Assembly (NCBI RefSeq): GCF_002909235.1
Contig: NZ_PHQQ01000006.1
Coordinates: 143,515 to 207,514, forward strand
From: Arenibacter catalasegens
GTDB taxonomy: Bacteria > Bacteroidota > Bacteroidia > Flavobacteriales > Flavobacteriaceae
Length of the DNA: 64,000 nt
Reading direction: 5' to 3'
Shown piece by piece: positions 62,978 through 64,000 of the stretch (position 1 is its first letter; every line of letters starts with the position of its first letter). The position numbers and the translations under genes are program-made. The notes beneath the pieces are model-generated. The model saw only the letters and a list, made by a program, of their open reading frames with translations, had not been told where the DNA came from and did not search any database.

Positions 62978-63511
62978 ATGTACGCAATTGTAGAGATAGC
63001 AGGGCAGCAATTTAAAGTTGCGAAAGACCAAAAAGTGTATGTTCACCGTTTACAAGACGAAGAAGGTAGCAAAGTAACCTTTGATAACGTTCTTTTATTG
63101 GAAGATGGTAGTGACATTACGATTGGCGCCCCAGCTATAGACGGAGCCGCTGTTGAGGCAAAAGTCATTAAGCACCTTAAAGGTGACAAGGTAATTGTCT
63201 TTAAAAAGAAAAGACGTAAAGGTTACAAAAAGAAAAACGGTCACCGTCAATATTTGACAGAAATAGTAATAGAAGGTATCATTGCCTCTGGAGCTAAAAA
63301 ATCTGAGAAAAAGGCGGAACCAAAAAAAGCAGCTAAACCTGCCGCTAAAAAAGCAGAGGTAAAAGCTGAAGCACCTAAGAAGGTAGAAGCTAAGGTTGCT
63401 GAAGATTTGAGTAAAAACACGGTTGCCGAGCTAAGAGAATTGGCAAAAGCTAAGGGCGTTGAAGGTTATTCTTCAATGAAGAAAGCTGAATTAATTGCCG
63501 CTTTAAGTTAA
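62978..63511 (+). CDS. rplU: 50S ribosomal protein L21 with C-terminal extension
   Basis: The first ~103 residues are a normal L21 (MYAIVEIAGQQFKVAKDQ, VYVHRL, KKKRRKGYKKKNGHRQ). The protein is 177 residues because of a Lys/Ala-rich linker (AKKSEKKAEPKKAAKPAAKK) and a compact helical end, about 142-177 (EDLSKNTVAELRELAKAKG, then VEGYSSMKKAELIAALS), that resembles a Rho-N / SAP-like helix-extended-loop-helix nucleic-acid module. L21 binds 23S rRNA; the extension's role is unknown. It is followed by rpmA after 24 nt. Confidence 0.96.
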   Translation: MYAIVEIAGQQFKVAKDQKVYVHRLQDEEGSKVTFDNVLLLEDGSDITIGAPAIDGAAVEAKVIKHLKGDKVIVFKKKRRKGYKKKNGHRQYLTEIVIEGIIASGAKKSEKKAEPKKAAKPAAKKAEVKAEAPKKVEAKVAEDLSKNTVAELRELAKAKGVEGYSSMKKAELIAALS

Positions 63512-63535
63512 TAACAAGAATTAAAAAAATATATC

Positions 63536-63796
63536 ATGGCACATAAGAAAGGTGTAGGTAGTTCTAAAAACGGTAGGGAATCAGAATCGAAACGTTTGGG
63601 CGTTAAGATTTATGGTGGACAAGCTGCCATTGCAGGAAACATCATTGTAAGACAACGTGGTACTAAGCATAACCCAGGTGAGAATGTTTACGCTGGAAAA
63701 GATCATACCTTGCACGCAAGGATAGATGGTCTTGTTAAGTTCCAAAAGAAAGCTGGAGGTAAATCTTATGTTTCTATTGAACCATTTGAAGCTTAA
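63536..63796 (+). CDS. rpmA: 50S ribosomal protein L27
   Basis: An 86-residue L27: [28 protein letters not shown], then [30 protein letters not shown]. The N-terminus begins directly with MAHKKG, so the extra leader that is cleaved in Firmicutes L27 is absent and the protein ready to reach the peptidyl-transferase centre. It is co-transcribed with rplU and followed by a strong terminator. Confidence 0.98.
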   Translation: MAHKKGVGSSKNGRESESKRLGVKIYGGQAAIAGNIIVRQRGTKHNPGENVYAGKDHTLHARIDGLVKFQKKAGGKSYVSIEPFEA

Positions 63797-63820
63797 AAAG
63801 CAAGTCTTTTAAAATATAAG

Positions 63821-63855
63821 AACCCTCTTTGGAAACAAAGAGGGTTTTTTGTTTT
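63821..63855 (+). terminator. Terminator of rplU-rpmA
   Basis: AACCCTCTTTG-GAAA-CAAAGAGGGTT (11-bp perfect stem) followed by T runs. A TATTTTTG box at 63976-63983 may belong to a gene beyond the window edge. Confidence 0.9.
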
Positions 63856-64000
63856 AGTTTATTAATGATTATTACGGATCAAGACCAATTGTTGTGTTTA
63901 TGCAAAGATTGTAGTTAGTCTATAAAGGAAGAATTCTACATTTTTCACACCCCTGAACTGTGCCCTAAAAGCTTTTATTTTTGCATTGAACGATTCTGCC

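Overview
The window is chromosomal DNA from a member of the Flavobacteriaceae, probably marine. Signs of this are the gliding genes gldE and gldD next to mutY and ssb, the Bacteroidota-type -7 promoter box TAnnTTTG before several genes, a SusC/SusD pair, DUF4270 and DUF4199 proteins, atpD-atpC split from the rest of the ATP synthase genes, and a formylglycine sulfatase. A Maribacter/Arenibacter/Zobellia-like genus would fit, but that is inference. No rRNA, tRNA, CRISPR array, transposase or prophage gene was seen.

Layout. 1-9.2 kb: a partial TonB receptor, exonuclease III, a Tas-like aldo/keto reductase, radA, then a leftward run panC-panD-flippase-like protein-esterase. 9.3-13.9 kb: a short glycogen-synthase-like protein, a DUF4270 lipoprotein and glmS. 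14.1-18.7 kb: a TonB receptor paired with an SGNH/GDSL lipoprotein. 19-21.5 kb: atpD, atpC and a membrane protein. 21.5-26.9 kb: leftward genes for a Gfo/Idh/MocA oxidoreductase, a small monooxygenase, a sulfatase, a beta-lactamase-fold hydrolase, DoxX and VOC proteins. 27.4-37.3 kb: SusC, SusD, a large FG-GAP/ASPIC (CRTAC1-type) lipoprotein and a seven-heme cytochrome, all rightward. They look like one surface uptake and redox locus without any glycoside hydrolase.

37.3-40.9 kb is a small accessory island. It holds a decayed C-terminal sorting-domain fragment, a zinc-ribbon plus HEPN-like gene bounded by inverted TGTTATATGC motifs, an orphan antitoxin, and a mobile mystery protein A regulator. 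That regulator overlaps a chimeric gene in which the first ~20 codons of mobile mystery protein B are joined to a GNAT acetyltransferase. An intact second GNAT copy lies at the island edge, so the island is bracketed by a diverged direct duplication. Two ATAC-N6-GTAT sites 32 bp apart lie before the regulator. This is the most unusual part of the window.

41-52 kb: an M61 peptidase, then the biotin genes bioF, (DUF2007), bioD, bioA and a ketoacyl synthase. A RelE-type toxin-antitoxin pair and a LytTR two-component system interrupt the biotin cluster before bioB. A strongly structured intergenic region lies just upstream of bioB. 52-57.5 kb: a cupin-like protein, a small outer-membrane protein, recX, a DUF1080 protein and rng. 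A 117-bp copy of the rng 3' end, fused to foreign sequence, sits 0.5 kb from the original. 57.5-64 kb: a 29-residue AURKAIP1/COX24-type ribosomal protein, HU, mutY, ssb, gldE, gldD, a small lipoprotein, a DUF4199 protein, rplU with a C-terminal extension, and rpmA.
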